Source: Sphingorhabdus contaminans (lineage in GTDB: Bacteria > Pseudomonadota > Alphaproteobacteria > Sphingomonadales > Sphingomonadaceae). Taken from it: a stretch of DNA of 64,000 nt. The stretch is taken from positions 1,178,001-1,242,000 of the forward strand of contig NZ_VKKU01000001.1 in assembly GCF_007280415.1 (NCBI RefSeq), read 5' to 3'. The position numbers were made by a program, and so were the translations under genes. The notes beneath the pieces are model-generated. The model was not told where the DNA came from, ran no database searches, and saw only the letters and a program-made list of their open reading frames with translations. Positions 9,486-19,614 of the stretch are shown piece after piece (position 1 is the stretch's first letter; every line of letters begins with the position of its first letter).

Positions 9486-9950
9486 ATGGGCGCAAGCGCC
9501 AAGCCTCAAGATAATAGCAGTGAAACCAGTGGCTTAGATATTGATCTAGACCCGTCATATGTGCCCTCGGACGACGAGCCATTTATGAATGACAAACAGC
9601 TGAAGTTCTTTGAACGGCAGCTGATCGACTGGAAGAACAGCATCCTTGCCGAAGCGCAGGGTACTTTGAACCAGTTACAGGACGGTCCGATCCGTGAACC
9701 CGATCTCAACGACCGGGCATCAAGCGAGACGGACTGGAGCATCGAACTGCGCACCCGCGACCGTCAGCGCAAGCTGATTTCCAAGATTGATGCCGCTTTG
9801 CGCCGCATTACCGAAGGGGAATATGGCTATTGCCAGGTCACCGGGGAGCCTATCTCGCTGGCCCGCCTGCGCGCCCGTCCCATCGCAACGATGACGCTGG
9901 AGGCACAGGAACGGCACGAGCGGCAGGAACGGGTATCGCGCGACGATTGA
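9486..9950 (+). CDS. dksA: RNA polymerase-binding transcription factor DksA
   Basis: A 154-residue DksA that enters the RNA polymerase secondary channel and works with ppGpp to adjust rRNA and amino-acid gene transcription. The central coiled coil carries ERQLIDWKNSILAEAQ at its start, and the C-terminal finger is EYGYCQVTGEPISLARLRAR. Only one Cys is left in the finger, as is usual for alphaproteobacterial DksA, so zinc is unlikely to be bound by a full Cys4 set. The start at 9486 follows AGAGGTGGAG. The frame is open upstream to 9273 but that part is not DksA-like. Confidence 0.92.
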   Translation: MGASAKPQDNSSETSGLDIDLDPSYVPSDDEPFMNDKQLKFFERQLIDWKNSILAEAQGTLNQLQDGPIREPDLNDRASSETDWSIELRTRDRQRKLISKIDAALRRITEGEYGYCQVTGEPISLARLRARPIATMTLEAQERHERQERVSRDD

Positions 9951-10114
9951 TATCGTCCGCACTCGTCCCAATCCTATCCAATTGGTTGGCCTTTTTGGTT
10001 AACGGCTTCTTGGCTTACGCCTAGAAAATCGGTGCCTGTTAACCTTTTGGCTACATTTTGGTGCCAGTAATATCGTGTAACAAAAGTGGTAACTTAGCCT
10101 GCTGGGTACGCGAA

Positions 10115-10501
10115 ATGAACGATCTTCTGAATATGGACAATCCTGCGTCAGCCAAACGCGGGGCCAATCGCGACAGCCTTCTTTTGAAGGCAGTTTTGCG
10201 GTTTGCCAATGTCAGTGAAGATCGTGAAGTCCGTATCCGTAACCTTTCGGCAGGTGGCCTGATGGCCGAAGCCCCCATGCGCGTGGCGCGTGGCGAACCG
10301 GTGGAAATCCATCTGCGCAGCATTGGCTGGATCAGCGGCCATGTGGCATGGGTGACCGAAGGCCGCATCGGCATCGCCTTCGACCATCCCATCAACCCCA
10401 AGGATGCACGCAAACCCGTCGGCCAGGCCGAGCTGGATATGCCTAACTATCTGAAAAAGTTAAACGAGCCGAACGCGCCCAACAAATATCGCCGTCTCTG
10501 A
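10115..10501 (+). CDS. PilZ domain protein
   Basis: A 128-residue single-domain protein. The PilZ core is visible as VRIRNLSAGGLMAEA (the N-x-S-x-x-G-type half of the c-di-GMP signature) followed by the beta-barrel EIHLRSIGWISGHVAWV and RIGIAFDHP. The N-terminal RxxxR half is not clearly conserved (KRGANRDS is the nearest), so c-di-GMP binding is uncertain. The ATG at 10115 is preferred over 10058. It converges with pgl, 2 bp apart, without a visible terminator. Confidence 0.78.
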   Translation: MNDLLNMDNPASAKRGANRDSLLLKAVLRFANVSEDREVRIRNLSAGGLMAEAPMRVARGEPVEIHLRSIGWISGHVAWVTEGRIGIAFDHPINPKDARKPVGQAELDMPNYLKKLNEPNAPNKYRRL

Positions 10502-10503
10502 AT

Positions 10504-11211
10504 TCAGGCGTCCAGACAGTAGACATCGACTGGCACGGTAATCTTTTCGAGAACCTTGCCCACCGGATAGGCCGACTTCGCGCCATCCTCTATCGCCTGC
10601 TCCAGCACTCCGCGCTTTTTCGCGCCGGAGATCACCAGCATCGTCGTCCGCGCCGACGCAATCGCCGCCGCGGTCAATGTGACGCGGTTGACCGGCGCCT
10701 CTTCCGGTAATGGATCGGGGGCAACGCCCACAGCGCGGACATCCTTGCCGCCATTCAGTGCGTCATCAAGGTCGGGTCCGGGGAAAATCGACGCGGTATG
10801 CCCGTCCGCACCCATGCCCAGCCAGACAAGATCAGGCGGCCAGTGCAGGTCGGCAAGCCGCGCATTTGCGGCATTCCCTGCCAGTTTGTAATCCGCCGCA
10901 TCGCTGGTGATCGGCAGGACGCGGGCGCCCTTGGGAATGAATATCTTTGCGATCATCGCCACATTGGACAAGGGGTTGTCGACAGGAACCAGCCGGTCAT
11001 CGGTCGGGATAATCGTCACACTTTTCCAACGGATTTTTGCTTCGGCGAGCTTTTCCAATATGGGCCGGGGCGTCGATCCGCCGGGGAAGGCCACCAGTGC
11101 CTGACCACGCGCATCAAGCGCGCTTTCGATAATGAAACTGATATCGCCGACGACCGCATCAATCAAATCCTCGGCGGCATCAAATTCCCACCATTCAATC
11201 TCTTCGGCCAT
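10504..11211 (-). CDS. pgl: 6-phosphogluconolactonase
   Basis: A 235-residue NagB/glucosamine-6-phosphate isomerase-fold enzyme that hydrolyses 6-phosphogluconolactone. Visible signatures are VAFPGGSTPRPILEKL (phosphate loop) and LVWLGMGADGHTASIFPG (active-site His loop). It is the last gene of the zwf-edd-glk-eda-pgl operon, 15 bp after eda. Supplying the lactonase at the end of the same transcript completes glucose-6-phosphate to pyruvate plus glyceraldehyde-3-phosphate conversion. Confidence 0.93.
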   Translation of the reverse strand: MAEEIEWWEFDAAEDLIDAVVGDISFIIESALDARGQALVAFPGGSTPRPILEKLAEAKIRWKSVTIIPTDDRLVPVDNPLSNVAMIAKIFIPKGARVLPITSDAADYKLAGNAANARLADLHWPPDLVWLGMGADGHTASIFPGPDLDDALNGGKDVRAVGVAPDPLPEEAPVNRVTLTAAAIASARTTMLVISGAKKRGVLEQAIEDGAKSAYPVGKVLEKITVPVDVYCLDA

Positions 11212-11226
11212 CTGCTTGTTACTCCA

Positions 11227-11841
11227 TCATGTGCGTAGCGCGGCGGCGGCGCGCGCTGCGGCCTCTATCGCCACAACATCCGGTGTCCCTTTACCAACAA
11301 GCCAGCTTCCGCCAACACATAAAATTTCAGAAACCGCCAACCAATCGGCAGCAGTTTCCTGCTTTATCCCGCCTGTGGGGCAGAATTTGCACTGGCCAAA
11401 AGGACCAATGAGCGATTTCAGCGCCGGAAGCCCGCCATTCGCCTCTGCCGGGAAGAATTTGAAATGTTTGAGGCCGAGATCCATACCGCGCATGATGTCA
11501 CCCGCATTGGCGATTCCCGGCAGGAACGGTATGCCCTTTGCAACCGCCGCTTTGCCGAGATTTTCGGTCAGGCCCGGCGACACGATAAATTCGGAACCGG
11601 CCGCAATCGCGCTTTCCAGCCCGGGGATATCGACAACTGTCCCTGCCCCCACAATCGCACCGGGCACCTTCTTCATCTCGGCAATAACATCCAGCGCCGC
11701 GGCAGTGCGCAAGGTGACTTCCAATACGCGCAGTCCGCCTGCGACCAACGCTTCGGCGACCGGACGGGCATGGGCGACATCTTCGATGACCAGCACCGGG
11801 ATAACAGGCGCGGTGCGCATGATGGTTTCGATTGCGTTCAC
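11227..11841 (-). CDS. eda: 2-dehydro-3-deoxy-phosphogluconate aldolase
   Basis: A 204-residue KDPG/KHG aldolase that splits KDPG to pyruvate and glyceraldehyde-3-phosphate by a Schiff base. The Lys lies in HFKFFPAEANGG, and GAGTVVD and CPTGGI loops bind the phosphate. The start is a GTG at 11841 overlapping the glk stop (GTGA); the frame is open far upstream inside glk but that is not coding. Fourth gene of the Entner-Doudoroff operon. Confidence 0.93.
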   Translation of the reverse strand: MNAIETIMRTAPVIPVLVIEDVAHARPVAEALVAGGLRVLEVTLRTAAALDVIAEMKKVPGAIVGAGTVVDIPGLESAIAAGSEFIVSPGLTENLGKAAVAKGIPFLPGIANAGDIMRGMDLGLKHFKFFPAEANGGLPALKSLIGPFGQCKFCPTGGIKQETAADWLAVSEILCVGGSWLVGKGTPDVVAIEAAARAAAALRT

Positions 11842-12809
11842 TGCGCATACTCCTGTGCATAGGCCGCCGCCGCGCCAAACAGGCCGGGTTGCGGATGGGT
11901 AATAAGTTTTACCGGAATTCCGGCCATCAATGATTCGAAACGCCCTTTGGCACGGAACCGTTCGGCAAAGCCGGAGCGGACAATGATATCCTTGATGCGA
12001 AGACCAAGACCGCCCGCGATCACGACACCGGCAAAGCCGCCTTGCGCCAGCGTGATATCGCCCGCGACGCTGCCCAGCGACAAGCAGAATCGATCGACGG
12101 CAGCGGCGGCAAGGCTGTCGTCGCCAGACATGCCCAATTGCCAGAGTTGCTTGTCGTCCAGTTGCTGCACCGGCCGCCCTTCCAATGCAGCCAGGGCTTC
12201 GTAGATTTCCACCAGCCCGGGGCCCGATACAACACGCTCTGCCGAAACCCGGCGATACCGTTTGCGCAACCGTTCGAGCAGTGCATCTTCGATACTGTCG
12301 AGCGGCGCGAAATCGATATGCCCGCCTTCGGTCGCCTGCACATGGTAGGAATCGCCCTTGCGCCACACATGCGCCACACCCAGTCCGGTTCCGGGGCCAA
12401 TGATGCTGATCGTGCCGCTCTCGGCCAACGGCTGTTCGGGTCCGGTCAGGTGCAGGAAATGTTCCGCACCGGCCTGTGCTACCGCATGACCAACCGCGCC
12501 GAAATCGTTGACTATGACAAAGCTGTCCACGTTAAGCTTTTCGCAAACCAGTGAGCGCCGGATGATCCAGGGATTGTTGGTAAGCTTGATGACATCGGCA
12601 TCGACGGGCCCGGCAATCGCAATGGCTGCGGCGCGTGGCAATGTCTTTCCGGTGATCCGGCCAAAATCTTCCCAGGCGGTTTGGAAACTCGCATGTTCGG
12701 CGGTTTTCAAGGTGACCGCCTCGCCCAGTGAAATGACCCGCCCGCCGGATACCTCGGCAATGGCAAAGCGGGCATGGGTGCCGCCAATATCGACCGAAAC
12801 AATCTCCAT
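11838..12809 (-). CDS. glk: Glucokinase
   Basis: A 323-residue hexokinase-fold glucokinase that phosphorylates glucose with ATP. The phosphate-1 loop is [11 protein letters not shown] near the start, and [18 protein letters not shown] carries the sugar/adenosine region. The ATG at 12809 overlaps the edd stop (ATGA); a GTG one codon earlier is less likely. Translationally coupled on both sides within the operon. Confidence 0.92.
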   Translation of the reverse strand: MEIVSVDIGGTHARFAIAEVSGGRVISLGEAVTLKTAEHASFQTAWEDFGRITGKTLPRAAAIAIAGPVDADVIKLTNNPWIIRRSLVCEKLNVDSFVIVNDFGAVGHAVAQAGAEHFLHLTGPEQPLAESGTISIIGPGTGLGVAHVWRKGDSYHVQATEGGHIDFAPLDSIEDALLERLRKRYRRVSAERVVSGPGLVEIYEALAALEGRPVQQLDDKQLWQLGMSGDDSLAAAAVDRFCLSLGSVAGDITLAQGGFAGVVIAGGLGLRIKDIIVRSGFAERFRAKGRFESLMAGIPVKLITHPQPGLFGAAAAYAQEYAQ

Positions 12810-14632
12810 CACAGACCTGCCGCCGCCAGCATCGCCGAACCGCCCTTCTCTGCCTCATCCGCCGAACCGCGCATCAGCGCGAACAGTTCGCGTCCTGTGC
12901 CGACATGTACCGCGGGCATGGGCACCGCCATACGGCCAGCCCATTCCGCTTCATCGACCAGCACATCAAGCGCGCCGTCAAGCGCGCACAGCCGGACCAC
13001 ATCACCGTCCTGCAATTTGGCAATGGCGCCGCCGCGTGCGGCTTCCGGACTGAGATGGATAGCCGCCGGAACCTTGCCCGACGCACCCGACATGCGGCCA
13101 TCGGTCACAAGCGCCACCTTGAACCCCTTGTCCTGCAGCACGCCCAGTGGCGGCGTCAGCTTGTGCAGTTCGGGCATGCCATTGGCGGCTGGCCCCTGGA
13201 ACCGGATCACGACAATAACATCGCGGTCCAGTTCACCCGCCTTGAACGCGGCGAGTGCATCATTCTGGTCATGGAAAACACGGACTGGCGCCTCAATCGT
13301 CCACCGCGCCGGATCAACCGCGCTGGTTTTGAACGTCGCGCGTCCGAGATTGCCGGTAACCAGCCGCATCCCGCCATCCGGGCTGAACGGATTGGACGGT
13401 GGCCGCAGCATCGATTCGTCGGCGCTCGCCGCGGGTGCATCCCGCCAGACCAGCTTTTCATCCTGCAGGAACGGTTCCTGGCCATAAGCGGTCAGGTCAT
13501 CTGCCGCGACGGTCATGATATCACGGTGCAGCAGTCCGGCGTCCAGCAATTCGCGGATGACATAACCCATGCCGCCTGCCGCATGAAAATGGTTCACGTC
13601 GCCCGATCCGTTGGGATAAACGCGCGCGATCAACGGCACCACCGACGACAACTGGTCAAGGTCTTCCCAATCAATCAAGATGCCCGCCGCACGCGCGATG
13701 GCGGGAATATGGAGGGCATGGTTGGTTGAACCGCCCGTGGCCAGCAACCCGGCACATGCATTCACAATCGCCTTTTCATCCACGCAGAGACCCAGTGGAC
13801 GATAATCATCCCCGTCCCAGCCAATCTCGGCCAGACGATGCACCGCCGCACGCGTCAGTTCCGTACGCAATTTGGTGCCCGGATTGATGAAGGCGGCACC
13901 GGGGATGTGCAGCCCCATGACTTCCATCATCATCTGGTTGGAATTGGCCGTTCCGTAGAAGGTACAGGTTCCCGCACCATGATAGGATGCGGCCTCGGCC
14001 TCCAGCAATTCTTCACGCCCGACTTTGCCTTCGGCATAAAGCTGGCGGACACGTTGCTTTTCCTTGTTGGCAAGGCCGGACGGCATGGGGCCGGCGGGCA
14101 CCAGGATCGTCGGCAAATGGCCAAAGCGCAACGCGCCAATCAAAAGTCCGGGAACAATCTTATCGCAGATGCCAAGCATCGCGACGCTTTCGAACATTCC
14201 GTGGCTCAGGCCGACGGCGGCGGCCATGGCGATGACATCGCGGCTGAACAGCGACAATTCCATCGAGTCCTGCCCTTGCGTCACACCGTCGCACATCGCG
14301 GGTGTTGCGCCTGCAACCTGCGCCGTGGCACCGACTTCGCGGGCAAAAATCTTCATCTGCTCAGGATAGCGCCCATAGGGCTGATGCGCGGAAAGCATGT
14401 CATTATAGGCGCTGATGATACCGATATTCATCGCCTTGCCGCTGCGGATCGCGGCCTTGTCTTCACCGCTTGCCGCAAATCCATGCGCCAGATTGCCACA
14501 GCTCAAGGTCGGACGGTTCACGCCCGCATCCCGTTGGCGCGCGATCAGGTCCAGATAGGCGGTTCGGCCGGGCTTCGACCGTTCGATAACGCGCGCGGTG
14601 ACCGCTTCGAAAGTGGCGTTCAGCTTACTCAT
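12809..14632 (-). CDS. edd: 6-phosphogluconate dehydratase
   Basis: A 607-residue IlvD/Edd family Fe-S dehydratase that makes KDPG from 6-phosphogluconate, the key step of the Entner-Doudoroff pathway. Cluster-binding Cys are seen in [31 protein letters not shown] and GICDKIVPG. Full length for the family. Its start overlaps the end of zwf by 8 bp and its stop overlaps glk. Confidence 0.95.
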   Translation of the reverse strand: MSKLNATFEAVTARVIERSKPGRTAYLDLIARQRDAGVNRPTLSCGNLAHGFAASGEDKAAIRSGKAMNIGIISAYNDMLSAHQPYGRYPEQMKIFAREVGATAQVAGATPAMCDGVTQGQDSMELSLFSRDVIAMAAAVGLSHGMFESVAMLGICDKIVPGLLIGALRFGHLPTILVPAGPMPSGLANKEKQRVRQLYAEGKVGREELLEAEAASYHGAGTCTFYGTANSNQMMMEVMGLHIPGAAFINPGTKLRTELTRAAVHRLAEIGWDGDDYRPLGLCVDEKAIVNACAGLLATGGSTNHALHIPAIARAAGILIDWEDLDQLSSVVPLIARVYPNGSGDVNHFHAAGGMGYVIRELLDAGLLHRDIMTVAADDLTAYGQEPFLQDEKLVWRDAPAASADESMLRPPSNPFSPDGGMRLVTGNLGRATFKTSAVDPARWTIEAPVRVFHDQNDALAAFKAGELDRDVIVVIRFQGPAANGMPELHKLTPPLGVLQDKGFKVALVTDGRMSGASGKVPAAIHLSPEAARGGAIAKLQDGDVVRLCALDGALDVLVDEAEWAGRMAVPMPAVHVGTGRELFALMRGSADEAEKGGSAMLAAAGL

Positions 14633-16070
14633 GCCAGCTTACTCCATCCCGTTCGGCAAGCGCGATGGCGGCATTTGGCCCCCAGCTACCCGCGCCATAA
14701 TTTTTCGGCTTCAATCCGGTACTCTTCCAAAGATCCCTAATCGCATCGACCCATTTCCATTGCGCCTCCACCTCGTCACGGCGGACGAACAGGGTCTGGT
14801 CGCCTTCGATCAGATCGAGCAGCAGCCGTTCATAGGCGATACGGCGACGTGATCCGGCGAAAGCGGTGGTGAGCGAAAGGTCGAGCGGCACCTCGCGCAG
14901 GGTAACACCGCCGCGATCCAGACCGGGTTCCTTCGCCATTACCAGCAGGCGCACATATTCCTCCGGCTGCAACCGGATAATCAGTGTATTGGCCTCCAGC
15001 CGTCCGCCGCGCGCGCCGAACACATTATGCGGCACCGGCTTGAACTGGATGACAATCTCGCTCCGCCGTTCGGGCAGACGCTTTCCGGTGCGCAGGAAAA
15101 AGGGCACGCCCTGCCAGCGCCAGTTATCGACATAGGCCTTAATCGCGACAAAGGTTTCGGTGTCGGACGGCTTGCCAAGATCGGCCTCATAGCTTTTCAC
15201 CGCTTCGCCTTTGACCGCGCCGTCGCCATATTGGCCGGTCACGACATCGCCCTCGGCAACAGGGCGCAGGGCGCGCAGCACTTTCACCTTTTCATCACGG
15301 ATAGCCGTTGCGTCGAGATTGGCGGGCGGCTCCATCGCGGTAAGCGCCACAAGTTGCAGCATATGGTTCTGCACCATATCGCGCAGGGCGCCGGTATCGT
15401 CATAAAAGCCTGCGCGTCCTTCAAGGCCAACGGTTTCGCTGACGGTGATCTGGACATGCTCGATAGCATTGGCGTTCCACAAGGGTTCGAACAGCATGTT
15501 GGCAAAGCGCAGCGCCATCAGGTTCTGCACCGTTTCCTTGCCCAGATAATGGTCGATGCGGAAGGTCCGCTTTTCAGGGAATACCGCGTTCACCGCGTCG
15601 TTGATCTGGCAGCTGCTGGCCAGATCATTGCCCAGCGGCTTTTCAAGGCCGATGCGTACATTGTCGCCCGCAAGCCCGGCGCTGTGCAGTCCTTTGATGG
15701 TGGGCTCGAACAGCGATGGTGCGGTTGACAGGAATATCGACAGGCCGCCGGAAATATCACCGATCTTGTCGGCCAGCGCTGCAAACCCCTCCGGCTGCGA
15801 TGCATCCAGCGCCTGATAATGAAGGCGCTGCAAAAAGGCGTCAATCATCCCTTCCGCCTTGCGGTCTTCGGGCAGAAATTCGCACAACGCGGTGCGGGCA
15901 AATTCGCGAAACTCGGCGTCGCTATAGGCGCTGCGCGCCGTGCCGAAAATGCGCAAGGCGGGATCGATCAGTTCGTCGGCATGCAGCGCATAAAGTGAAG
16001 GCAGCAACATCCGACGGGAAAGATCGCCGGTCGCACCGAATAATAAGAGGGTCGAACTATGCTCGCTCAT
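14625..16070 (-). CDS. zwf: Glucose-6-phosphate 1-dehydrogenase
   Basis: A 481-residue NADP-dependent dehydrogenase, first gene of the Entner-Doudoroff operon. The Rossmann nucleotide loop is [12 protein letters not shown] and the active-site signature [14 protein letters not shown] is intact. I chose ATG 16070 (MSEHSS) behind TTGGAGATAG; the TTG at 16088 is part of that site. About 100 bp upstream, before the next gene on the same strand, should hold the operon promoter, which I cannot pinpoint. Confidence 0.95.
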   Translation of the reverse strand: MSEHSSTLLLFGATGDLSRRMLLPSLYALHADELIDPALRIFGTARSAYSDAEFREFARTALCEFLPEDRKAEGMIDAFLQRLHYQALDASQPEGFAALADKIGDISGGLSIFLSTAPSLFEPTIKGLHSAGLAGDNVRIGLEKPLGNDLASSCQINDAVNAVFPEKRTFRIDHYLGKETVQNLMALRFANMLFEPLWNANAIEHVQITVSETVGLEGRAGFYDDTGALRDMVQNHMLQLVALTAMEPPANLDATAIRDEKVKVLRALRPVAEGDVVTGQYGDGAVKGEAVKSYEADLGKPSDTETFVAIKAYVDNWRWQGVPFFLRTGKRLPERRSEIVIQFKPVPHNVFGARGGRLEANTLIIRLQPEEYVRLLVMAKEPGLDRGGVTLREVPLDLSLTTAFAGSRRRIAYERLLLDLIEGDQTLFVRRDEVEAQWKWVDAIRDLWKSTGLKPKNYGAGSWGPNAAIALAERDGVSWHE

Positions 16071-16169
16071 GCAGCCTATCTCCAACAATCGGCGTCCTGC
16101 GCGTCGATTACGCGCTTTCCCTTAGCTTGCCGACCCCTCGCGTCTAGCGCTTATTCGTATGCACCGCCC

Positions 16170-17204
16170 TTAACGGACCACCTGCGCCCGCTGTTCCGCA
16201 ATGCCCATCGACAAAATGACCGGATTTTCGGATTGCCGCGCCTGAAAATCCGCCTTTCCGGACAGGCTGCGCCATTGGGACGCGATCAGTGCCTGTGCCG
16301 TAGGCGCCCCCAAGGTGGTTCCAGGGCCGAGAACGATGATCTTGTCCGGCGCGAACTCCGCCGCTGCGACCTGGACGGCGCGGGTAAAGTCATAGGTACG
16401 GTTCAGTTGCGCGCCCAGAGTATAATCATAAATTGCCGCAGGATCGAATGCCCTGGGCGACCAGACCCTGCCCTGCCCGTCTACTGCCGAAAGCGTGCCG
16501 CTGCCGAAATCGGCGAGCGGATTGGCAGCGCGGGCCATTTGCGGGATATGGTCGAGCAACGGGCTATGGAACGCCGCATGGTGCATCAGGCGCATCGGGA
16601 AGCGGTCGTCCTTCGGCAGACGCTCCGACAACCATTTAAGCCCTTTGTCATCCGCCGCGAACACGACCATGCCGCCCAAATGGATCGAAATATGCACTTC
16701 CATGTCAGATGATGACGAAGATTCTTTGCATATCTCTCTGATTAGATTTTCTTTTTCCGGATCGATGTTCCAGTCTGCATCGACAATCGGCCACACAATC
16801 TGTCCACCCACGCCATGCTGGTGCATCATGCCGCCCATGGTGTTCACCAGCCGCGCGCCACCTTCGAAATCCAGTATTCCGGCGCAGGCCAGTGCCAGAT
16901 ACCAACCCATCGAATTGCCGGTGACCGCGACAATATCATAGCGTTCCCGGTCAATCGCCGCGAAGTCGGCCAGAGCGCAAGCGTAGATCAGCAAGGATGC
17001 GTTATCGCCGGTCATATGCACCGAAGGCGCATATTTATCGGCACCGTCCAGTTCGGAGATCGGGATCTGTCCCAGCGAACGGCGGAGAGCGTCGAGCTGC
17101 TCAACCATGGCCCAGCGGTCGGCATGATGGGTTTTCAGGTAACCCAGTTCCGGCGCATTATAGGTTCCACGCCCGGGGCAGACGACAAGTGCGGTCTCTT
17201 TCAT
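16170..17204 (-). CDS. ACP S-malonyltransferase-like protein (FabD-type acyltransferase fold)
   Basis: A 344-residue protein starting MKETALVVCPGRGTYNAPEL. The nucleophile elbow appears as AVTGNSMGWYLALAC (G-N-S-M-G in place of the usual G-H-S-x-G), and a His in MHHAAFHSPLL could be the partner. It overlaps the fused ThDP dehydrogenase gene by 4 bp (ATGA), so the two are co-translated. The missing His before the Ser and the unusual partner suggest it is not the housekeeping FabD. It probably handles an acyl group made or used by the neighbour; that link is inference. Confidence 0.65.
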   Translation of the reverse strand: MKETALVVCPGRGTYNAPELGYLKTHHADRWAMVEQLDALRRSLGQIPISELDGADKYAPSVHMTGDNASLLIYACALADFAAIDRERYDIVAVTGNSMGWYLALACAGILDFEGGARLVNTMGGMMHQHGVGGQIVWPIVDADWNIDPEKENLIREICKESSSSSDMEVHISIHLGGMVVFAADDKGLKWLSERLPKDDRFPMRLMHHAAFHSPLLDHIPQMARAANPLADFGSGTLSAVDGQGRVWSPRAFDPAAIYDYTLGAQLNRTYDFTRAVQVAAAEFAPDKIIVLGPGTTLGAPTAQALIASQWRSLSGKADFQARQSENPVILSMGIAEQRAQVVR

Positions 17205-19393
17205 GCGACGGCTGCCATTGCTGCTGCGATGATCGATTCCCGGCTCGGCAAAACCAGCTCTGCGGCGGGACCCAGGGGTATGAAGCAATCCTCTGCGGTA
17301 ATCCGGTGCGTCACATCGCCGCGTCCGGCTTCGGCCAGGATCGTCATCAGTTTCTCGCTCAAGCTGCCCGTCCGGCGGCTTTCGTCAACGATCAGGATAT
17401 TCTGGCAATCCGCGATAGCCGCAACAATAGCGGCATCGTTCAGCGGGTGCAGCCAGCGCAAGTCGATAATCCGCAGATCAATGCCCGCTGCACGCAGTTC
17501 AGCCTCCGCCTGCCGCGAAAGAAAATAACCATTTCCGTAGGTTATGATCGCAAGTTCCGAACCATTCCCATGCTGATGCAACGCACCGAAAGGAATGCTC
17601 GTCGCTTCTGCCGGCGCGACATAGGGCGCTGTCCACGCCCCGTCATTTGCCTCTGCCAGATCCGTTGTGTGATAGAGCGCAATGGGTTCGACGAATATGA
17701 CGACCTTGCCATCCTCATGCGCCATCCGCACGGATTCGCGCAGCATAGCGGGCGCATCGGCGGCATTTGACGGACAGGCAACGATGATGCCCGGAATGTC
17801 GGTCAACACTGCGAGGCTGTTGTCGTTATGGAAGTGCCCGCCAAAGCCCTTTTGGTAGGGAAGTCCTGCGATGCGGACGACCATCGGGTTGCGATATTGG
17901 CGGTTGGAGAAGAAGGATAGCGTCGCCGCCTCCCCGCGGATCTGGTCCTCGGCATTGTGCAGATAGGCGAGAAACTGGATTTCCGGGATGGGAACAAAGC
18001 CATTATGTCCCATGCCGATCGCAAGGCCCAATATGGTCTGTTCGTCCAGCAATGTATCGAACACCCGCGCCGCGCCGAACTTCTCCTGCAAGCCCTGCGT
18101 TACCCCATATACACCGCCCTTGCGCGCCACATCCTCGCCAAACAGCGCGATATTCGGGTAGCGCTGCATGAGGTCGGCAAGCGCAAAGTTTATCGACTTC
18201 GCCAGCGTTACAGGCTTGGCCAAATTACGCTGGTCCTTGGCGAACAGAGCGTCACGGGCCGGTTTATCGGGCAAAGGCGGCGACGTTTTGAAACCTTCGA
18301 CGGGGTCAATCGACGCCATGACGTCAGTCGCCGTCTCGATCCGCGGCTTTGCCAGCGCATCCTGCGCCACATGGTCGACACGGGCGCGCATATCCTGATA
18401 GCGGTGGACTATCTCGTCCCCTGAAAGCCCCGCCTGTTCGTGCAAGATGCGCGCGCTGTGCAGCAGGGGGTCCTGCGCCTCGGCCGCCTCGATATTGGCG
18501 AGTGCGGAGTAGCTAGCCTCAACATCCGCGCCGGCATGCCCCATCAACCTGACGGTGCGCATATGCAAAAATACCGGTTTGCGTCGCGCCCGCGCATAGT
18601 CAACCGCCTCGCGGCACCCGCGCAGCGCATCGTTCAGGTCCGCCCCGTCGCATTGGATATAATGCAGAACCGGACGGTGCGCGAAGTTCGCTTCGATCCA
18701 GCCACCGGGTGTACGCACCGATATCCCGATGCCATTATCCTCGCACAGGAAGATGATCGGCATCGGTAAATGCTGATAGGCAGCCCAACAGGCCGAGTTG
18801 AACGCCCCTTGCGACGTCGAATGGTTTGCCGAGGCATCCCCGAAGGAGCACAGGATCACCGCATCGTGTGGCAGGATAGCGTCCTCAAGCTTCAACCGCT
18901 GTGCCATCCCAAGGGAGTGCGCCGCACCCACGGCCTTGGGCAGGTGCGAGGCGATGGTGCTGGTTTGCGGCGGCACGAACGTATTGGCGCAGCCCAAAAC
19001 CTTGTGCCGGCCACCCGATATGGGATCGTCGGCAGAGGCCGCAAAGGACAGCGCCATGTCATATAGCGGAGTCAGGCCGCCGAACTGCTTCTTCCGCTGG
19101 ATAAGGAACGCTGCGTCGCGATAATGCAGGAAGGCCATATCGCCCTGCCGCGTCGCGGCGGCCATCGCCGCAGTTCCTTCATGGCCCGAACTGCCGATCG
19201 AATAGAAAGTCTTCCCCTTGGACCGCCGCGCCCACAAATCGAGATGGCGGCTCATGATCTGGCTGTCGAACAGATCGACAAGTTGATGGGCAGGTGCAGT
19301 AACGGGAACCGAATTGCTGCGCGGTGCCGGAAAGTCATGGGCGGCGACGCGGCGCACAAAGGCTTCGTCAATGATGGCGGGACGGTCAAACAT
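17201..19393 (-). CDS. Fused alpha/beta ThDP-dependent 2-oxoacid dehydrogenase E1-like protein
   Basis: A 730-residue fusion. The N-terminal half is an E1-alpha domain with the ThDP/Mg motif region CSFGDASANHSTSQGAFN to CEDNGIG; the C-terminal half, from about residue 380, is an E1-beta domain (FGEDVARKGGVYGVTQGL). Homologues include branched-chain 2-oxoacid dehydrogenase E1. No E2 (lipoyl) or E3 gene is nearby; the next gene is a malonyltransferase-like protein with which it overlaps. The ATG at 19393 is chosen over a TTG at 19399. Substrate is unknown. Confidence 0.75.
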   Translation of the reverse strand: MFDRPAIIDEAFVRRVAAHDFPAPRSNSVPVTAPAHQLVDLFDSQIMSRHLDLWARRSKGKTFYSIGSSGHEGTAAMAAATRQGDMAFLHYRDAAFLIQRKKQFGGLTPLYDMALSFAASADDPISGGRHKVLGCANTFVPPQTSTIASHLPKAVGAAHSLGMAQRLKLEDAILPHDAVILCSFGDASANHSTSQGAFNSACWAAYQHLPMPIIFLCEDNGIGISVRTPGGWIEANFAHRPVLHYIQCDGADLNDALRGCREAVDYARARRKPVFLHMRTVRLMGHAGADVEASYSALANIEAAEAQDPLLHSARILHEQAGLSGDEIVHRYQDMRARVDHVAQDALAKPRIETATDVMASIDPVEGFKTSPPLPDKPARDALFAKDQRNLAKPVTLAKSINFALADLMQRYPNIALFGEDVARKGGVYGVTQGLQEKFGAARVFDTLLDEQTILGLAIGMGHNGFVPIPEIQFLAYLHNAEDQIRGEAATLSFFSNRQYRNPMVVRIAGLPYQKGFGGHFHNDNSLAVLTDIPGIIVACPSNAADAPAMLRESVRMAHEDGKVVIFVEPIALYHTTDLAEANDGAWTAPYVAPAEATSIPFGALHQHGNGSELAIITYGNGYFLSRQAEAELRAAGIDLRIIDLRWLHPLNDAAIVAAIADCQNILIVDESRRTGSLSEKLMTILAEAGRGDVTHRITAEDCFIPLGPAAELVLPSRESIIAAAMAAVA

Positions 19394-19436
19394 GACCAAG
19401 GGCTATAATATGCTGCGCGACGGAAAAGCCACAGTT

Positions 19437-19481
19437 ATTTGGCAAATTCAATCGCGCGATTAAATTGCTGGATTTGCCAAA
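19437..19481. promoter_or_regulatory. Operator-like inverted repeat upstream of the TonB receptor gene
   Basis: TTTGGCAAAT (19438-19447) and ATTTGCCAAA (19472-19481) form a perfect 10-bp inverted repeat, with a 12-bp palindrome AATCGCGCGATT at 19450-19461 between them. A further TTTGGCAAA lies at 19556-19564. The region is between divergent genes, so the sites could control the receptor, the E1/malonyltransferase pair, or both. Confidence 0.5.
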
Positions 19482-19614
19482 ATTCGTTGATAGGATGGTG
19501 CCTGAGAGAGAGCTTATTCCCCAGGAAGTTATCCGAGTGAATATGTAATTGGCGGTTTGGCAAAGATGAACAGGAATGTCGCCACCCGATCCGCCGCTTA
19601 AGGAGGAGAGAGAA

